NCBI GenBank assembly: GCA_022749755.1
Contig: CM040450.1
Location: 7,430,913-7,494,912, forward strand
Source of the DNA: Azadirachta indica
Taxonomy: Eukaryota; Streptophyta; Magnoliopsida; Sapindales; Meliaceae
Direction of reading: 5' to 3'
DNA: 64,000 bases
Made by a program: the position numbers and the translations under genes. The first letter of the stretch is position 1, and each line of letters begins with the position of its first letter. This document shows, piece by piece, positions 59,730-64,000 of this stretch. The notes beneath the pieces are model-generated. The model did not search any database, was not told where the DNA came from, and saw only the letters and a list, made by a program, of their open reading frames with translations.

Positions 59730-61685
59730 CACCTATTCTATCATTTGCTAGCTAGTTGTACATGGTATCGTAAATTCATTAAAATGATTCTCATTAATTG
59801 TTGATTGCTTCCGATTCAATTTCTCCCCTCTTTTGAAATATTCCATCCCTTTTAATTGCATATGGGATTTTCATTTAGCTAGAAAAATAAATTTAGCAGC
59901 ATTTTTATAACCTTGGATTTTGTTCGTCTGAAAGATTGCGATAGACCTCTTAGTAGTAGATGTAAAGAGATGAACAAGAAGAATGAAATCTCTCTTTTTT
60001 AAATTAGGTTAGGGGCCTATTTAAATTACAACATTGTGAATTTAGTGTTTTAAAAAATAAAAATGTATATTGAAAAAAATAGAGGCAAGAATTAGTCTAT
60101 AGCCAATCTCAATTCTTAAGTATAGAAATTATTTTAATTGGGTTAGGGGTGGTGATGTTAAATATGTATTAAGGATGGTAATTTTAGACACAACTAATTA
60201 ACTCAACATGAACATGACACGAAATTAACGGGTTTATATTTACTTAAAATGATATCATTGACAAATAGCTCATAATGATATGATGCAATTAATAAATAGG
60301 TCGGGTTCGAGTTTAAACATCTTAACACATAAATTCATTTATAACATGATTAACTATTTGAACAATAATTTTATTTTAACTAATTTAATTGTAATTTAAC
60401 ACATATTTTTTCACATTTTAAAAATATTTAATTATATTTTTAGTATTTTAAAAAATATTTAATACTATTTAAAATAAAATTTCTTAATATTTAATAGATA
60501 ATATTATAATATTTTAGAATGTATATTAAAATATATTAAACAGGTTACACGATTATTAACTAAATGACATTATTATAAATGAATTATGTTAGGGTTTTAA
60601 TTCTTGACACGATTATTAAATAAATTGAATTCGGGTTAACTTAAAATATATTATCTCTTTAATAGATAAGACAAGAATATGACATAATAACTCGAATTAC
60701 CACCCCAACAAAAAAACAATGAAAACCAACGGAACCCAGCCCCATTATTTAACTTATAAGAGAACCAACTGAATCAGTGGAATTCTTATGATTAAATTGC
60801 ATTGCTTTCTTCTTTCACATATACAACAACAATAGCCTTAAACCTCCCTTCACTTGTTTTACTAATGATGGCAATGGGCCGAGGTGGCGGTGGGAAGGCC
60901 TTTTCTATCCTCCACCCTATTTTAATTTTGATCCATATTCGCCACTTTATTTTCTAATAAAATTTAATATAGTGAGGATAGAGAATCCTCATATAAGGAA
61001 TAGATTCTCCATCTCCATTTATTTTCTTTATTTTAATATTTATTTATACTAAATACTAATTAAAAATGTCATTAATATATTATAGTGTTATTTATATGCA
61101 ATAATTATATTAAATTATAAATTTCACTATTTCATTAGATAAAGAGATTATGAATTATAAATTTTTTTAATTAAATATTATTCACATGTATATATTTTAT
61201 TTGAAAAATAATATATTATATATATATTATATATATTTAGGGAATGTGGTGAAAATAAAGTGAAAAGTACTAAATTATTTCCCATCCTATCAATAATATG
61301 GGGATTAATCTCCCCCTATTACCCATCCCATTCTTTATTACATCATCCCAAGTTTACTCCATTTGGGCCGGATCACTGTAGGGCTGCAAACTCGTTGAGA
61401 ATTTCGCCATTTCTACGTTTTACATAAGTAAAGACAAGACACTTTGTGCAAACTTGATATATAATACTATTATGAAAGGATGTTGGACAATCTCTTAACA
61501 AAAGGATTGAAGTTTTCATCCCTATCCAACATGCTTATCATAACAGATTTTGGGCTGAACCCAAAATGATTGCCACTTTTTGTCAAAATCTTATTGCCCT
61601 TAAGGAAGCTTTCACAATCGTCTATTACTTGTTCACATTCAATGTGCCCTTAAGGAAGCGGGTTGCGGTCCAAAAGCTTGAATGA
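59730..61685. other. AT-rich intergenic DNA with a possible MITE
   Basis: No gene seen. The stretch 60865-61385 begins with GATGGCAATGGGCCGAGGTGG and ends with CCATTTGGGCCGGATCA, a style typical of non-autonomous plant elements, but the ends do not pair cleanly. The word TGCCCTTAAGGAAGC occurs twice (near 61596 and 61646). Confidence 0.4.
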
Positions 61686-61689
61686 GAAA

Positions 61690-62584
61690 AGTGCAGGAAA
61701 GTTGTTGTTGAAAGTTGTTGTTGTTGCTGGTGGCTGACTTCAAAGAAACACTCATCTTCACTGCTAGAGGGTTCACAACTATCAACAACAACTTTCAAAA
61801 CCTTAAATGCTCGGAGTTAGCTGTGAATATCCTTTGACATGTCGATGTTGTTGAGCTCTATATATTTGGTCATTTTCTTTGCAACTTGTGTCCTTAACAA
61901 CACCCCAACCAATTTGTGTCCCAGCATGACCAGTTCTTTTGGAGACGGTGAATAGCATAAAATCATGGTCTGCAGGATATGATATTGAAGTATGTTGCAG
62001 CCAGTAATAAGCAAGATCATGAACCAATATCCTACCATTCACCAGCGATTGCTTGACAAATCCATCAGGGTTATTTGGGGAAGTCACTAGTTTAATGTAT
62101 GACCATCTCCGTCAAAACTCTTTGCATCACCAGCCCATTTATATAGCCTGGACTTGAGGCAATCAGTAATGTAAGGATAGGAACAGTAGAAAGGGGCTGT
62201 GGAAACAACACTAATGGGTTTTGATACATCCTGCGAAAGACAAAGCATAGCGGGTAACCAGCATAGTTGCATCGAACCCTTCCCAACAATAACGTGACGA
62301 TTTTCTGTTATTGCATTCCCGATGATTTTGTGCAATCTAACGACTTCCTTGGCAAATTTAACCTCCAGAAACCAATAAACGTTACTGACATCTGAAATAT
62401 AACTCAAAGATTGCGACCCGGGAAGGACAATTATAGTCTTATCCCTTGTTTTTTGTCATTATTTTTCATATATAGTTGGATCCCCGTGGTGGAGATTGAT
62501 TACACTTTCCCCGCCATCTTGAGATTCAATATTTGTCCTAGCAGTAAGAGAAGATGACGATGATGCAGAAAAAGAAAGAGACAT
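61690..62584 (-). pseudogene. Tryptophan aminotransferase-related (TAR / alliinase-type) pseudogene
   Basis: Reads leftward from an ATG at 62584 (MSLSFSASSSSSLTARTNIE). Family blocks follow: SVINLHHGDPTIYEK, two adjacent stops (TAA TGA), WFLEVKFAKEVVRLHKIIGN, RHVIVGKGSMQL, PISVVS, LYKWAGDA, then TSPNNPDG after a one-base frameshift near 62095, YYWLQ, ADHDFMLFTVSK and RTGHAG. A second shift near 61915 leads into VAKKMTKYIELNNIDMSKD, and a third into LRAFKVLKVVV with DSCEPSSSEDE. Intact relatives are pyridoxal-phosphate aminotransferases (TAA1/TAR in auxin synthesis, and alliinase-like TAR3/TAR4); SK-x-TGHAG contains the lysine that binds the cofactor. No intron is apparent over about 900 bp. 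The C-terminal third is missing or unrecognisable beyond about 61690. Confidence 0.85.
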
Positions 62585-62650
62585 ATGCGTCTTCTTAATA
62601 ACACGCTCCTTTTCTTATTGTTGTGATTCTCTGATCATTTGTTGTGATCC

Positions 62651-63024
62651 TGTAACGATGAAAATAACGAAATGTAGAAGAAAAAAGTTGTATTATTTCT
62701 CTTTGGAGATATTACAAATACAACAAAAAATATTCTTTTTTGAAACTCTCTCTAGAGTTTTCTTACCATCTCCGAAACTCTCTCTGGAGATTTAATCTGG
62801 GGATAATTTAAGATCATTAAAAATGAGGAGGGAAGCTTGCTATTTATAAGCAAGCTTCCTGAAACCTATTGTGAAGACAGCACGAAGAAGAAATTTGCTT
62901 CATCGTGTTGCAACTGTGTCTGTGGTTCCTTGACCGTATCATAACCGTGTTTGCAGTTGGACTTCCTTCTAGAATTTTGTTGACTGGGTTCTAGACCCTT
63001 GGTTGAATTCAGCTGGACTCCACA
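62651..63024 (-). repeat. Copia 3' LTR
   Basis: A 374-bp segment that on the minus strand begins TGTGGAGTCC, just after a purine-rich tract (AGAAGGGAAGAAT), and ends TCATCGTTACA. The TG...CA limits, the preceding polyprotein end and the purine tract support a 3' LTR. The matching 5' LTR lies beyond the right edge. The outer border is 66 bp upstream of the TAR pseudogene start codon. Confidence 0.62.
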
Positions 63025-64000
63025 ATTCTTCCCTTCTAACGGCATTTTAAAATCGATGGTCACTTGCCATCCATTCCATCCATGTCTCTGCACAGCTTCA
63101 ACTTCTCCTGTGGAATAACCTTTGTCTGATGGATTCTCCTTTGTGTGGATCTTTACAAATCTCAGTAATTATTATTCCATTACTTCACATATCCAGTGGT
63201 ACTGAATATCAATGTGCTTTGTACGAGAATGACACATTGAGTTCTTGCTCAAATCTATAGCATTGTGACTATCACAATGTATCTTGTAGTACTTTTGCTT
63301 GAATCCTAATTGTTGGAGAAAATGCTTTAACCACAACATTTTCTTACCTGCTTCTGCTGCAGCAATGTACTATTCTTTCTTTGTAGATAAAGCAATATAC
63401 TTCTGTAATCTTGACTGCCATGACAAAGTTCCTTCTGCAAAAGTGCAGAGAAAACCTAAGGTAGATTTTCTGTTATTAAGGTCTCCGGCCATATCTGCAT
63501 CGGTATAGCCTTTTAGAACTGGATCGGCTCCTCTGGTATAGATATACTTTTGATGTACCTTTAAGATACCTGAGAATACACTTGACTACCTCTCAATGTT
63601 TTTTTCCAGGATTTGACAGAAATCGTCTTATTGTACTCACTACATAAGCAATGTCTGGTCTAATACATATCATTGCATACATCAGACTTCTGACCGCTGA
63701 AGAATAAGGTACTGACGCCATCTCCTCTATCGTTTCTTTGGATGAAGGGCACATTCTCTTACTAGACTTAAAGTGTTGGCTAGTGGAATGCTGACTGGTT
63801 TGGGTTTATCCATGTTAAATCTCTTTATTACTCTTTCAACATACTTCTCTTGAGATAGCTATAGCCTGTGGTTTGCCCTATCTCGAACAATTTGCATTTC
63901 TAAGATCTGTTGAGCAGGTCATAAGTCCTTTATATCAAAGGACTTAGAAAGTTCCTTTTTCAGCTGACTGATTTCCATTTTATCTTGTCCAACGATCAAC
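63025..64000 (-). pseudogene. Copia (Tnt1-like) reverse transcriptase-RNase H remnant, cut by window edge
   Basis: On the minus strand the window edge enters just after the reverse transcriptase active-site block: LIVGQDKMEISQLKKELSKS, then SQEKYVERVIKRFNMDKPKP, IPLANTLS, and after a frameshift ASVPYSS-VRSLMYAMICTRPD-like text. The RNase H part follows: KGYTDADMAGD, KSTLGFL, WQSRLQKYIALST (with a stop where the conserved E-x-E-Y-like site follows), KNSMCHSRTKHIDI, and KENPSDKG near 63110. Stops at DL-stop-PAQQ and RL-stop-LSQ show that it is dead. The order and wording fit Tnt1-type plant Copia elements, which copy RNA into DNA for integration. The 5' part is outside the window. Confidence 0.85.

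Noticed and set aside
60865..61385. MITE with GGCAATGGGCC-type ends
   Set aside because: The two ends do not pair convincingly and no target-site duplication was seen.
1..64000. CRISPR arrays, tRNA or rRNA genes, bacterial-type operons
   Set aside because: No regularly spaced short repeats with unique spacers, no cloverleaf-type tRNA boxes that I could recognise, and the gene structures are eukaryotic.

Overview
This 64-kb window looks like nuclear DNA from a flowering plant, most likely a eudicot. It is very AT-rich, its genes have GT-AG introns, its coding sequences match plant families (thaumatin-like proteins, a nodulin/glutamine-synthetase fusion, an alliinase-type aminotransferase relic), and it is crowded with plant transposon relics (Mutator, CACTA, Copia, MITEs) plus one plastid-derived fragment. 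The species cannot be fixed by eye. I found no CRISPR array, operon, tRNA or rRNA gene.

Layout. At 0-3.4 kb there is a decayed exon pair on the minus strand (possibly LHW-type bHLH) and an intact two-exon thaumatin-like protein (TLP) gene, also minus, with a TATA box and a duplicated promoter block. At 3.4-7.4 kb lie diverged tandem repeats split by a MITE-like element. At 7.44-13.33 kb is a 5.9-kb Mutator-like element (MULE) with an exact 9-bp target-site duplication; it holds a broken MuDR-type transposase and an exon that resembles the kinetochore protein NUF2. At 13.8-15 kb are two copies of a MITE-like unit. At 15.3-22.8 kb is a degenerate CACTA (En/Spm) element with relics of both its genes, itself interrupted by other insertions. 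At 22.9-34.9 kb is gene-free, extremely AT-rich DNA with MITEs and a roughly 260-bp tandem repeat array split by a Copia-type LTR.

The main gene is at 35.02-46.80 kb on the plus strand. It is an 18-exon gene for an 844-residue protein with an N-terminal amidohydrolase-like domain and a C-terminal glutamine-synthetase-like domain (the plant NodGS/FluG-like family). I placed every splice junction, and the exon lengths sum to exactly 845 codons with all reading phases matching. Its leader holds short upstream ORFs and intron 14 holds a foldback MITE.

At 46.8-55 kb lie several foldback or MITE elements and a Copia LTR relic. At 55-59.6 kb is a second TLP locus: a TLP pseudogene on the plus strand, torn open by a rearranged Copia element that also contains a plastid ndhB-intron fragment, facing an intact TLP gene on the minus strand. 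At 61.7-64 kb is a frameshifted tryptophan-aminotransferase-related (TAR/alliinase) pseudogene, with a degenerate Copia element ending 66 bp upstream of its start codon and running off the right edge.

Only three genes look intact: the two TLPs (secreted, defence-type proteins) and the NodGS-like gene. Nothing suggests that they form one pathway. I did not see a clearly new biological system. The most informative signals are structural: the MULE with a possible captured exon, the composite Copia/plastid insertion inside a TLP gene, and the large foldback elements.
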